Shown: piece after piece, positions 48,027 through 57,189 of the stretch
Numbering within the stretch: the stretch's first letter is position 1
Layout: each line of letters starts with the position of its first letter
NCBI RefSeq assembly: GCF_018437265.1
Contig: NZ_JAAMFL010000004.1
Location: 1 to 64,000 of the forward strand
From: Fructobacillus parabroussonetiae
GTDB taxonomy: Bacteria; Bacillota; Bacilli; Lactobacillales; Lactobacillaceae
Length of the DNA: 64,000 bases
Direction: 5' to 3'
Program-made: the position numbers and the translations under genes
The notes under the pieces: model-generated
The model's database searches: none
Seen by the model: only the letters and a program-made list of their open reading frames with translations
What the model was told of the DNA's origin: nothing

Positions 48027-48527
48027 TCATGTACGCCGATGAAGAGTAAGAAGTAATTCAATTTCGATTAATAATTCACCAATCTTTTTTTGTTCTACAT
48101 ATTTTGGAACAACTACATTCTGTTTTAAAAAATCTTTTGCTACAAGATTACTCATCATTGTAGCTTTTGTTGTAGACCTCATTAATTTCCGCCCCATAAT
48201 AGGTTCATAATTAATAAAGTATTTCCAGTAAGAACTATCAAAAGAAATCCTTGGTCTAAACACATCAAAAACATGGGATACTATACCCTCTCCGATAGTA
48301 TTTTCAACAAATCTTCCATAAGCAAAATTTTTACTTTTATTACCTTCAAACGCTATGTCCCCCTGTCTGAAAACATTATATGTTTTCATATAATCCATAG
48401 TAGATTTATTTACATGTGAATCTTTAAAGTACATATTGGCGACAGAAATAATTTTACTTGAATCAAATTATCCGTCATTTTTTTCTATCACTTTACTGTA
48501 TATTTCGCCAAACTTACGCTGTTCCCA
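48027..48527 (-). pseudogene. Silent HsdS cassette A with an in-frame stop
   Basis: Starts at WEQRKFGEIYSKV (48527) without any start codon and continues in one frame to LLLTLHRRT, but codon 48468-48470 is TAA (NDG-stop-FDSSKIISVANM). The rest of the TRD (VFRQGDIAFEGNKSKNFAYGRF) looks healthy. It follows the hsdS terminator immediately. Moving it into hsdS would give a truncated subunit. Confidence 0.8.
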
Positions 48528-48529
48528 AC

Positions 48530-48565
48530 CAAAATAAAAAACTGATAGTATTTTATACTATCAGT
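48530..48565 (-). terminator. Terminator separating hsdS from the silent cassettes
   Basis: ACTGATAGTAT / ATACTATCAGT perfect 11-pair stem, then TTTTTTATTTT on the minus strand, three bases from cassette A. Confidence 0.85.
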
Positions 48566-48709
48566 TCACATTTATCTTATTGTTTTGATGAAGCTATTCT
48601 ACTTATAACTATTCGTATAAAGCAGTAGAAATGTTTAAATAGAATTATACTTATCAGGAATAAAAATATTTTTTCTAAATATTAAAGCAAACGATGGTAT
48701 CTTCTCTTC

Positions 48710-49900
48710 CTAAACAAACAAATTTTGCAAAAGAGATTTTTTAACTGATTCAAGTTTTTCCAACTTTCGTTGATGAAGAGTGATGAGGCTACCTAGACTT
48801 AACAAAATAGTTTCAATTTGCTTTTGCTCTTGGGTACCAGTAATAGAATAGATAATTTTTGAAAGTGATTTTGAATTAATATGACGTATTGTAGTTCCAG
48901 TTACAAACGGAATAATCTTATTTGGTACTGCATTAATCTGATAAGATAAAAAACCTGCCTCAGTGTCCTTATTCAATTCAGCAATAAGAACATCTCCACC
49001 AATTTTCACACTATTATCAGTTAAATACGATGTTCTAGCAAGCCCTACAGAGGTTACATCAGACATTGGGAATAACAACGAATTACTTTTTAAGTCATAT
49101 CCCTCTTCACTAGTCGTCCAATGAATCACATCACGCTCTACGGGTTTAAATTTATACAAATCAGCATAATGCAATGCTTTGGATCCAACCCCTTCACTAT
49201 TCAGCTTATCTTTCGATAGTTCAAATCCTTTTGACCAAGTAGTCAGTTCACCTAACTTACGCTGTTCCCAATCATCAGTAAATCCACTGAATCTCAATTC
49301 AGGAACCGACTCTCCATTTTGGGGGAACATTTTTTGGAGAAGTAGTTTTTTGAGTTTCTCGAGACCTTCCAACTTACGTTGATGAAGAGTAAGAACGTTA
49401 TCAACTTTGTCTAACAACGAGCCAATTTCTTTTTGTTCTTGATATTCGGGCAACTTAAATTCTAATTTCATCATCACATCAGAATTTAACTTAGCCCTTC
49501 CACCTCCAACAAGAAACGGCTCTATATTTATGGTTTTAAATGAATTCGACAGGAATCCATTATCGGCTGCATCCATCTTTCCGGCTACAACGTGGGCATG
49601 GTTATTCACCCAAACCTTACCGTTAACCCTACGAACAGGATAGTTAGACAGGTCGCTTGCCCCATCTTCTGCGATTAATAAAAAGTCACCGTCGTGTGTA
49701 TATCCGTCGACATAATCTTGGATTCCGTTAGCCCCGTAATACGGAATATCCCCATTAACACGTTTACCGGCTGTTATGGGTTCTCTCAAATTATCAAAAC
49801 GATCTGCGAATGTACTCAACTTACGCTGTTCCCAATCGTCCGTGAAGCCTTTGAAACGGATGTTGGGGACCATTTTTTTATCGTTTTTTAGGCCTGTCAT
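48710..49900 (-). CDS. hsdS: Type I restriction-modification specificity subunit
   Basis: A 396-residue complete HsdS that fixes the DNA target of the complex. TRD1 (about residues 23-172) and TRD2 (211-370) each begin at DDWEQRKL and end at LTLHQRKLE; the conserved spacer helices LEGLEKLKKLLLQKMFPQ and LEKLESVKKSLLQNLFV follow each. The ATG overlaps the hsdM stop (ATGA). It is the only complete copy in the array and therefore the expressed form. Confidence 0.93.
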   Translation of the reverse strand: MTGLKNDKKMVPNIRFKGFTDDWEQRKLSTFADRFDNLREPITAGKRVNGDIPYYGANGIQDYVDGYTHDGDFLLIAEDGASDLSNYPVRRVNGKVWVNNHAHVVAGKMDAADNGFLSNSFKTINIEPFLVGGGRAKLNSDVMMKLEFKLPEYQEQKEIGSLLDKVDNVLTLHQRKLEGLEKLKKLLLQKMFPQNGESVPELRFSGFTDDWEQRKLGELTTWSKGFELSKDKLNSEGVGSKALHYADLYKFKPVERDVIHWTTSEEGYDLKSNSLLFPMSDVTSVGLARTSYLTDNSVKIGGDVLIAELNKDTEAGFLSYQINAVPNKIIPFVTGTTIRHINSKSLSKIIYSITGTQEQKQIETILLSLGSLITLHQRKLEKLESVKKSLLQNLFV

Positions 49901-51540
49901 TTCAACACCTGCTTTATCAGATCGAGCGTTTTCTGGCTTTCGGGGTTAGTAGCCACAAGGTCGTCCATTTGTTCATTAATTTGCTTCGTTAAATCGGCGA
50001 TTTCAGAATCGATTTCGGTCATGTCTTTGAGAAGGGCTTCAGCATCGACTGGTTCTTCTTCTTCAAACGTGTCAACGTAGCGGGGAATGTTTAAGTTGAA
50101 ATCATTTTCTTTGATTTCGTCCATCTCGGCAACGTGCGCATATTTTTCGACATCTTCGCGCTTTTCATAGGTTTCGATAATTTTATCGACATCTTTATCA
50201 CGCAAAATGTTCTGTTTCTTGCCTTTTTCATAATCGTTCGAGGCATCAATAAAGAAGATATTCTTATTCGTCCGGTTCTTCTTGAAAACCAAAACGACCG
50301 TTGGAATTCCGGTTGAGAAGAAAATCCCTTCTGGTAAACCAATGACAGCGTCCAGGTAGTTCTTTTCAATGATAGCCTGACGAATCATTCCTTCAGCGGC
50401 ACCACGGAAAAGAACACCGTGAGGCAAAACAATGGCCATCGTTCCTTCACGGTCCAAGTGGTAAAGGCCGTGCAAAACAAAGGCATAATCAGCCTTTGAT
50501 TTCGGTGCCAACTTACCAAAGTCCTTGAAGCGTGGATCCTTCATCTTGTTATCGTTGTTATCCCACTTGGCAGAGTATGGTGGGTTGGCAACGACAGCAT
50601 CGAAAGTGACAGGAGACAAAACACCGTTACTCTCACGTGATGGCCAATCATCTTCCAAAGTGTCAGCATTACGCAAATCCATATTTTGATAATCAACACC
50701 GTGCATCATCAAGTTCATACGAGCCAAGTTATAAGTGGTTGTGTTCAACTCCTGACCTTCAAAGGCGACGCGTCCCTTGTCATGACCATTCTTTAACTGG
50801 TCTTGCACTGTAAGCAAAAGGGAACCAGACCCCATGGCCGGATCATAGACCGTAAATTGTCCGTCTTCCTTGGCATCCAAAGCAACCAACTTAGCCAAGA
50901 TTTTTGACACTTGGTGGGGCGTATAGAATTCTCCAGCCTTTTTACCAGAATTACCGGCAAATTCGGCGATCAAATATTCGTAAACATCTCCTAAAATGTC
51001 ATGCCCGTTTTCATCTTCATAATCAAAAGTATCAACGGATTCCACAACGGCACCCAATGACTTGGCACGAGCAGCGGTCGAGTTACCAAGACGGGAATTT
51101 CCCAAGTTAACGTCAGCAAAGATTTCACTAAAATCTTCCTGAGCAGACTGGTTAAGCTGAGCGTTTTTGTTAAACTCATCGAACATGTCTTGGTAGTCAG
51201 ACGGCTTAATATCTCCGGAGTGTACCTTGTCGACAATCGTCTTCCAAGTAAACTCAGGCTCGATGGCATAACCTAAACTACGGGCGATGTCTTCAATGTA
51301 TTCTTCACGGTCGTCACCTTGAGCTTCACGACGATAAGCATCGTTGACACTTTCGCCTTCTTTAACATCCAAGAGCTCTTCTCGAACCATATAGTCTTCT
51401 TGGTGTTCTGAAAGGTACCGATAGAACATGAATCCCAAAATATAGTTTCGGAATTCGGACGCATCAAGGTTTCCCCGCAAGTCATTGGCCATGGACCACA
51501 ATTGGCTGGTAATTGACTGTGCCGTTTTCTGTTCAGACAT
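49897..51540 (-). CDS. hsdM: Type I restriction-modification methyltransferase subunit
   Basis: A 547-residue N6-adenine methylase. The N-terminal HsdM bundle (residues 8-150), AdoMet motif DPAMGSG at 233-239 and catalytic NPPY at 319-322 are intact, and a C-terminal helix pair (LTKQINEQMDDLV) contacts HsdS. ATG has AGGAGA upstream and follows hsdR by 21 bases. Modifies host DNA in M2S1 and restricts with HsdR. Confidence 0.96.
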   Translation of the reverse strand: MSEQKTAQSITSQLWSMANDLRGNLDASEFRNYILGFMFYRYLSEHQEDYMVREELLDVKEGESVNDAYRREAQGDDREEYIEDIARSLGYAIEPEFTWKTIVDKVHSGDIKPSDYQDMFDEFNKNAQLNQSAQEDFSEIFADVNLGNSRLGNSTAARAKSLGAVVESVDTFDYEDENGHDILGDVYEYLIAEFAGNSGKKAGEFYTPHQVSKILAKLVALDAKEDGQFTVYDPAMGSGSLLLTVQDQLKNGHDKGRVAFEGQELNTTTYNLARMNLMMHGVDYQNMDLRNADTLEDDWPSRESNGVLSPVTFDAVVANPPYSAKWDNNDNKMKDPRFKDFGKLAPKSKADYAFVLHGLYHLDREGTMAIVLPHGVLFRGAAEGMIRQAIIEKNYLDAVIGLPEGIFFSTGIPTVVLVFKKNRTNKNIFFIDASNDYEKGKKQNILRDKDVDKIIETYEKREDVEKYAHVAEMDEIKENDFNLNIPRYVDTFEEEEPVDAEALLKDMTEIDSEIADLTKQINEQMDDLVATNPESQKTLDLIKQVLK

Positions 51541-51561
51541 ACTGTCTCCTTCAATCTTTTC

Positions 51562-54500
51562 TTAGTATTCTTCGACAAAGGCATCCGCAAACTTTGTAAA
51601 GGCTTCACTGAAAGCATTGCGGTACTTAATTTTCTTCAAGTTTTTTACTTCAGGATCATTGGCTAGTTCTTTATAATTTGCCTGACCATTTTGGCGCAAT
51701 TCATCCAACTGTCCCATCGTATTCAAATCATCTGAACCCTTTTGATGTTCGTCCAAGACTTTTTGAATTTCAGCAACTTTTGCGTCCAGTCCCCACTGGT
51801 TAATGAACTGACGGATAGTTCCTCGTTTGGAAACATTTTCTGAATCCTTCAATAGGCCTTCAACATCATCAGCCTTCACTGGATAATCCCCAGCTTTCAT
51901 CTCTCCCGAACGGAGTCCAGATGCTGTTCGCTGAACTTGCTTAGCGTACTTTTGATCATCCAACTGCTTCGTTTGCTTTTGAATATCTTCATATGTTTTA
52001 GTGGCCTTTTCGTGTTCATTGTCGTGAACTTGATTAGCCAAGTCGGCAAGTAAATCTTTCAGATAATCATAGTTCACTTTAACATCTGAAATGTGAGTCA
52101 TTTCAAGGTCAAGCTCACTAATTTCAACACCTTCTCGTTTGGCAACTTTTTCTTTGATTTGTGTCGTCAATGAACCAGTTAACGTGCGTTCCTGCTCTTC
52201 GTTCAGGCCAATCTTTTCAAGAAGGGCTTCAGGTTCATCGTAGTTATATTCTGGGTATTGCTTTAATTGGTTAACCAAGCGATTATAGCGACGTAAGTCC
52301 TTCATCATTTCTTCTTGATCATTTTCAGAATTTGGCGTGTCGATAAAGTCTTGAGTGAAGGCACGAAGATTGTTGACTACTTCGGATGCATCTTCGATGA
52401 CTTCCTTGAATGGTTTAGCCAGGATGGGGCCGTTTCCGTCTCCTTCATCTTTATCTCCCGAATTATCAATATCAGCTGAATTCTTGTTCGAATACAGTTC
52501 CAAAGCTTGATTCATAATTTGCTTTGACAATTCTGGCCAACGGTAGTTGATAATCAAACCATATGGTTTTGTCGTGTTGTTTTCGATACGGTTTGTACGT
52601 GAATATGCCTGAATTAAACCAGCGCCCGCAAGGGTACGATCAACGTAAAGCGTGTTCATTTTTGGTGCATCGAAACCAGTTAAGAAACGGTTAACAACAA
52701 TAACCAAATCCAGGACTTTGCCATCACCAGACGAACGGTTTAAGTGGGCTGCAACATCTGCCGTATATTCATCCTCGTTTTCTTCCGAGAACTTACCCCC
52801 AAACATTTCAGAATAATCAGACACCGCTTCACGCCATGCCTCATTATTCTCATTCATGTTGTCGTCGTTACTCTTATTTAACGAGAAGGTAATCGCGATA
52901 TTCAGCTTTCGCTTTAGCTTTGGATTATCCTCTGTGTTTTGTCTCTTAAATTCACGATAGTACTTCATTGCCAGTGGAACGGATGGCTTGTTTCCTGAAG
53001 CGTGAGTCGTAAAGAGGGCGTTGTACTTATAGTCAGCCGAACGGTTTTGCCAGTGTTCCAAAATTTCAGAAACAACTTCTTCAACGTGCTTATCGTTGTT
53101 ATCATAAATATTTGGTTCAACAGCCTGATCGATATCGGCAGCTGTCATCGTATTAATCTTTTGCTGAATCTTAGTGTCATCCCAATCTGGATGTTGCCCC
53201 GCATAATACTGTGGCAGATACTCTTCCTTCACCGTTTTTTCAGGCAAAGTAGTTCGGAATTCGACATTAAAACCAAGCACGTTGTGATCAGCGATGGCCT
53301 CACGAATCGTATAGGAATGAAGTAATCCACCAAAGATATCTTGAGTACTTGGATTCTTTTCGAACATCGGCGTTCCAGTATATCCAATCCAAGCAGCATT
53401 CTTAAAGAATTTACGTGCTTTTTCAAAACCTTCTCCACCAGTTGAGCGGTGTGCTTCGTCAACCACGAAAAGAATATTTTTATCGAATTTGTCTCGCTCA
53501 GCTGCATACTTATCAGCTAAACGATTCATCTTTTGGTTCGATGTGACGATAATCCCTTTTACATCTTTTGATTGAAGTTTTTTCTTCAAATCAGACACGT
53601 TAGCCGTATCTGAAACCACTGACGTTTTACTATCTGATGTAGCGTCTGGATCAAAAGCTGTGTACTGTGAAGTGGTTTGATCCGTTAAGGCGACACGATC
53701 AACCATGAAAACGACTTTTTCAACATTCGGCTTACGTGATGCTAACCAAGCTGCTTTAAAAGAAGAAATCGTCTTTCCTGACCCCGTCGTATGCCAGACA
53801 TAACCAAGCTTTGGATCATCGATGCCAAAGTGATGACGTTCGACTTTATCAAGGACACGCTTCGTTGCGTATACTTGGTACGAACGCATGACCTTGAGCA
53901 TTTCACGGCCCTTCGTCCCATCCAAAACCATAAAGTTTGTCGCCATTTGATGCGCCATTGGGATTGATAGAAATTCGTTTGTAAACTCCTTCCAATCGTT
54001 AACACGGGTATTATCTTTCTCTCGCTGCCAACGGAAGGCAAAAGCCTTGTTAAACTTGTCAGCCGTTGCAGCCGCCATGTACTGAATGTCAGATGGCGTC
54101 ATGGCAATCAGAATCTGAATCATTGAAAAAATATCTGAGTACTGCCCTTCTTGGGTGTACTTTTCCATCTGATTCAAGGCTTCAGAAGAAGGATGAGAGT
54201 TCGTCTTTTCTTCAATCTGAATGATTGGCAATCCGTTAATAAGCAAGGTTGTATCAAAACGTCGATTTTCGCGGCCGGCTTGTACTTTGGGACGCTGAAT
54301 CTGGTTCACGACTTGATAAACCGTATTTCCTGCCCCGATTTGTGAAGAATCAAAGACGTCCAAAAAGACGTGTGTGCCATCATCTAAATCAACTTCAATT
54401 TGGGAAGTACCGTTTGATCCATACAGAAATTGTCCTGCTTCATACGGTGTTTGGATATTTGTAATAACTGTTTGAACTTGCTTGAATTCTTGATCTGAAA

Positions 54501-54681
54501 GTGGCTTATCCAACTTCGGATTATTGCGTTCTAAAATTTGCTTAAAGTTCGCCCATAACTGTTCGTTTGTCTTAATATCTGAACGATATTCCCATTGCTT
54601 AGTTCCACCTAGTTGTTGAAGAAAAGCAATGAGTTCATCTTCAAATTCCAATTCACGTTGTTGATCGGCTATGGCATTCAT
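51562..54681 (-). CDS. hsdR: Type I restriction enzyme endonuclease/translocase subunit
   Basis: A 1039-residue motor-nuclease. N-terminal PD-(D/E)xK nuclease with RRFDTTLL and IIQIEEKTN (residues about 140-160), helicase Walker A TTGSGKT at 298-304, DEAHRST box near 400, motif VVNRFLTGFDAPKMNTLYVD and QAYSRTNR (motif VI) further on, then a C-terminal helical HsdM-contact domain. No disruption. First gene of hsdRMS; the module appears fully functional. Confidence 0.96.
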   Translation of the reverse strand: MNAIADQQRELEFEDELIAFLQQLGGTKQWEYRSDIKTNEQLWANFKQILERNNPKLDKPLSDQEFKQVQTVITNIQTPYEAGQFLYGSNGTSQIEVDLDDGTHVFLDVFDSSQIGAGNTVYQVVNQIQRPKVQAGRENRRFDTTLLINGLPIIQIEEKTNSHPSSEALNQMEKYTQEGQYSDIFSMIQILIAMTPSDIQYMAAATADKFNKAFAFRWQREKDNTRVNDWKEFTNEFLSIPMAHQMATNFMVLDGTKGREMLKVMRSYQVYATKRVLDKVERHHFGIDDPKLGYVWHTTGSGKTISSFKAAWLASRKPNVEKVVFMVDRVALTDQTTSQYTAFDPDATSDSKTSVVSDTANVSDLKKKLQSKDVKGIIVTSNQKMNRLADKYAAERDKFDKNILFVVDEAHRSTGGEGFEKARKFFKNAAWIGYTGTPMFEKNPSTQDIFGGLLHSYTIREAIADHNVLGFNVEFRTTLPEKTVKEEYLPQYYAGQHPDWDDTKIQQKINTMTAADIDQAVEPNIYDNNDKHVEEVVSEILEHWQNRSADYKYNALFTTHASGNKPSVPLAMKYYREFKRQNTEDNPKLKRKLNIAITFSLNKSNDDNMNENNEAWREAVSDYSEMFGGKFSEENEDEYTADVAAHLNRSSGDGKVLDLVIVVNRFLTGFDAPKMNTLYVDRTLAGAGLIQAYSRTNRIENNTTKPYGLIINYRWPELSKQIMNQALELYSNKNSADIDNSGDKDEGDGNGPILAKPFKEVIEDASEVVNNLRAFTQDFIDTPNSENDQEEMMKDLRRYNRLVNQLKQYPEYNYDEPEALLEKIGLNEEQERTLTGSLTTQIKEKVAKREGVEISELDLEMTHISDVKVNYDYLKDLLADLANQVHDNEHEKATKTYEDIQKQTKQLDDQKYAKQVQRTASGLRSGEMKAGDYPVKADDVEGLLKDSENVSKRGTIRQFINQWGLDAKVAEIQKVLDEHQKGSDDLNTMGQLDELRQNGQANYKELANDPEVKNLKKIKYRNAFSEAFTKFADAFVEEY

Positions 54682-55161
54682 TCCCTAAAATACTCCCTTT
54701 TACTTCTCTAAATTAATAGATATTCTCCTATTAATTGTATCGAAAATCGGTCTCTCTTGTTGGACCGAATCATAAAGGATATTATACGCTTTTTGTGAAT
54801 TTAGTTCGATTGATAATTGCAGGTAATCCAGGGTGATTGAGTGCTGGTTTTGCCCGGATTTCTTCCATCATTTCTACCACTACACAATCTTGAATGTGAT
54901 TCTCGGATTCACTTTCGAGAGTCCTAAGCAAGTGGAAGTCCCACGGAGGTATTTTAAAAAATAATAGGTATCGGAGCCTTAATATTTTTTTATAAATTCC
55001 AAAGATCACTTCACCAATCAGTAATAGATAAAACACCTGGATAAGTTGAACATATTTGACAAGAATGGCCGATGGTAATCAGCTAGCAGGAAATTATATA
55101 AAGAAAACAATTCCAAATATTAAGTTAAAATAGGATAGTAAGGACTAAATGGAGAATAAAA
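54682..55161. other. 480-base gap upstream of hsdR
   Basis: No gene can be supported. A minus-strand open frame (54782-55036, GTG start, no ribosome site, stops FTKSV) could be a remnant; its C-terminal half has a protein-like look (EEIRAKPALNHPGLPAII). The hsdR promoter should lie next to 54690-54760 (TATTAAT-like boxes), and TAGGAT near 55130 may be the -10 for the rightward gene. Confidence 0.35.
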
Positions 55162-55857
55162 ATGAATCCTGAACAATATTTCTTTAATTTTCACCTAGGA
55201 AGAGAACTATCTCTTTGCGGCGAACTCTTGTATAACGGATTTGAAGCGATGGAGAATGATGAGCCTCTTTATCCCAAAAACAGTAAAGAGGTTTCCTATT
55301 TAGACAATTCTGCAGCCTTTATTTTTTTAATTAATCACAGCGTTGCTTTTGAACGAATGGGTAAAATTATTAGTTTATTTCTTCTAAAGGAACAGTATCC
55401 CAACAAAATAAACGGTCTACTAAAAGACTATTATCTAAGCATTGATGAAGAATATGACAAAATGACGGAGTATTCCTCCTTCGAAAAAGAAGAGGATGAA
55501 GTCTTGCATTCACATAGCAACATCAAGATAAACAAGTTGATAAATACCATTAAACAAGGATCTTTAGAATTAAACGGATCCGAAAAATACGTTTTACAAA
55601 TTTTTGATAATTTTTATTCAAAATATCGGTATGGTCATTTCAATCCACAAGATATAAATTTCCAAAAAGAAGCAGAAATAGTAAACAGCCTTTTAAACTA
55701 TGCCTTAAAACATAAGTTTATGCAGGGTTTGCCTGACTCATTATCAGATAAAGAAAAAGCGCTATATTCTATCGGAGTTGTTATACAAAATTTAACTAAA
55801 AAGTATTTCAAAAAAATTGATTGCTTTATCAAGAAACATGAAACTCTATACTACTGA
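55162..55857 (+). CDS. HEPN-like helical protein, island gene
   Basis: A 231-residue all-helical protein. The pattern AAFIFLINHSVAFERMGKIISLFLL (residues about 52-76), an HSHSNIKINKLI segment and FYSKYRYGHFNPQ further on recalls HEPN-like families linked to abortive infection, although the classical Rx4-6H motif is not clear (only RYGH). ATG has GGAG upstream. It overlaps the next gene, so they form an operon on the opposite strand to the restriction genes. Function unknown. Confidence 0.55.
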   Translation: MNPEQYFFNFHLGRELSLCGELLYNGFEAMENDEPLYPKNSKEVSYLDNSAAFIFLINHSVAFERMGKIISLFLLKEQYPNKINGLLKDYYLSIDEEYDKMTEYSSFEKEEDEVLHSHSNIKINKLINTIKQGSLELNGSEKYVLQIFDNFYSKYRYGHFNPQDINFQKEAEIVNSLLNYALKHKFMQGLPDSLSDKEKALYSIGVVIQNLTKKYFKKIDCFIKKHETLYY

Positions 55858-56194
55858 GACTAAATGCGATAGTAAATCCCAATCCACCTTATTAAATTAC
55901 GAAAAATCAACACACTCCATTTTTGTAAAAAAACAAATTACCCGAAATGAATTAATGTTCTATACTTCAAGAAGTTCAAATAATCATTGCGCATATGATC
56001 CGCTAGACTTAGATTTATCTGAAAATATGAAAAGTCAATTTATGAAACTAGGAATGTCCAAAGATATGGAAGACATGGTTATGGATCTATTGGAAGAATG
56101 GGTAATGGACAACAAGCTCCCCACAGAAAGTAAAATGGAAACATCGTACAATCGAGAACTTGAAATTGAGAAAGTTATGGAGTGTTATTTCTAG
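55838..56194 (+). CDS. Hypothetical protein overlapping the HEPN-like gene
   Basis: A 118-residue acidic protein with a helical C-terminal half (MKSQFMKLGMSKDMEDMVMD, then LLEEWVMDNKLP). No family recognised. The ATG 55838 lies inside the last 20 bases of the upstream gene, so translation is probably coupled and the two products may act together, as toxin and antitoxin or as complex partners. Weak ribosome site (AAGAAAC). Confidence 0.5.
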   Translation: MKLYTTETKCDSKSQSTLLNYEKSTHSIFVKKQITRNELMFYTSRSSNNHCAYDPLDLDLSENMKSQFMKLGMSKDMEDMVMDLLEEWVMDNKLPTESKMETSYNRELEIEKVMECYF

Positions 56195-56308
56195 AAAGAC
56201 CCTACTCAGTTTAAATATTCCCAGGGTTAATCCGTGCCTATTGGTTTAGGCCCCTAGTCGGCGTTTTCATGGGATCGTGGTAGATTAACCTTCCGTATTT
56301 AGCCAAAG

Positions 56309-56336
56309 AAAAAAGACAGCTTGCGCTGTCTTTTTT
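56309..56336. terminator. Bidirectional terminator
   Basis: AAAAAAGACAGC / GCTGTCTTTTTT stem between convergent genes. Confidence 0.9.
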
Positions 56337-56347
56337 ACTTGGTTTGA

Positions 56348-56842
56348 TTATCCTACTCCAGTTGCAAGGTGTTCTAGGGATCCATGAATCGAATAGGCCA
56401 TTCTACGAAGGGCGTTTTCAATCGTGCCTTCCTTGGTTAAGATGATGGCATTTCCTTCATAGGTGAACTTTCCGGTCTTTTTATCAAGCCAAGCATATCC
56501 ATCGATGATTTGCTGACCATAGCTGATTTCATATTTCAAAATGTCATCGTCATCTTGAAGACGAGTCATTGAGATAAAGTAGAAAGAGCCCATTTTTCGT
56601 AATGGCTGTCCAATTGAAAAGTGCTTGTCGAGCGACACCCCGTGTTGCAGCATTTTTTGTCGGACAGCTTTTTCGATTTTATCAGGAAAGAGGTTAGTAT
56701 ACTCTTCTTCCACAAAGCCAGAATAGTGGTATTCACCAGTTTCTTTGAAAACAGTTACGAGTGCTGTTTCGCCATTATAAAAAGTGACTTTATAAACTCT
56801 TTTAAGAGCATTGTCTAATAGTTCGTCAAAGATAGCTTGCAT
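56348..56842 (-). CDS. Hypothetical protein, island gene
   Basis: A 164-residue soluble protein without recognised domain. It appears to hold two similar alpha/beta segments: an ALVTVFKETGEYHYSGFV strand pair near residues 27-45 and YAWLDKKTGKFTYEGNAI near 115-133, possibly an internal duplication. ATG follows AGGAAA. Its G+C is higher than that of the island neighbours. No function can be assigned. Confidence 0.6.
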   Translation of the reverse strand: MQAIFDELLDNALKRVYKVTFYNGETALVTVFKETGEYHYSGFVEEEYTNLFPDKIEKAVRQKMLQHGVSLDKHFSIGQPLRKMGSFYFISMTRLQDDDDILKYEISYGQQIIDGYAWLDKKTGKFTYEGNAIILTKEGTIENALRRMAYSIHGSLEHLATGVG

Positions 56843-56890
56843 AAAAATTTCCTATCGTATGGTGCTTAGTGACATCCATTTTGTTTCAAT

Positions 56891-57121
56891 TCACAACATC
56901 ATCCCCTCTTCATATTCTTCTTTGAAGGGTTTGTTCATGAAAAAAATGAGGTGGTAGAATAGGCGCATGCGGCGAGCGGTGATGCAGCCTCCTTTAGTTG
57001 ATTTAAGCCAATCAAAGACGCTGTTTAGTATTGGAAAATCTTGGTGAAACTTTTGCTGATAGCGTTCTTGTGCGCGCTCGTACCAGATGTCGGCGCCGGG
57101 GCCAAGGTAGTGTAGCAGGCT
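56891..57121 (-). pseudogene. C-terminal remnant of an unidentified gene
   Basis: A frame on the minus strand stays open for 76 codons but begins straight after a TGA with no start codon: LHYLGPGADIWYERAQERY near its start, then DFPILNSVFDWLKSTKGG and a terminal FKEEYEEGMML. It looks like the tail of a real protein whose front is lost. Family not recognised. The rest of the 347-base gap 56843-57189 is A+T-rich without features. Confidence 0.55.
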
Positions 57122-57189
57122 TCAAACCTCATTGATTCGATCAATAAATAGAAAACACGCAGCTCTCTTTTTTGAACAAACATCATCTT

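Larger units (their letters stand above)
46754..49834 (-). repeat. Direct repeats bounding five HsdS recognition domains
   Basis: Two short motifs recur in the same orientation. The 5-prime one, TTGGGAACAGCGTA on the minus strand (WEQRKL), ends near 47263, 47894, 48527, 49270 and 49834. The 3-prime one, ACTCTTCATCA (TLHQ), lies near 46757, 47392, 48036, 48770 and 49379. They frame two TRDs of the complete hsdS and three stored ones, dividing the array into exchangeable modules of about 0.45-0.55 kb. Confidence 0.85.

Noticed and set aside
46754-49834. CRISPR array reading of the regularly repeated motifs
   Set aside because: The repeats are short coding motifs about 0.5 kb apart within hsdS reading frames, not repeat-spacer units; no cas genes.
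54782-55036. Minus-strand open frame of 84 codons upstream of hsdR
   Set aside because: GTG start without a usable ribosome site and no recognised family; kept only as a possible remnant.
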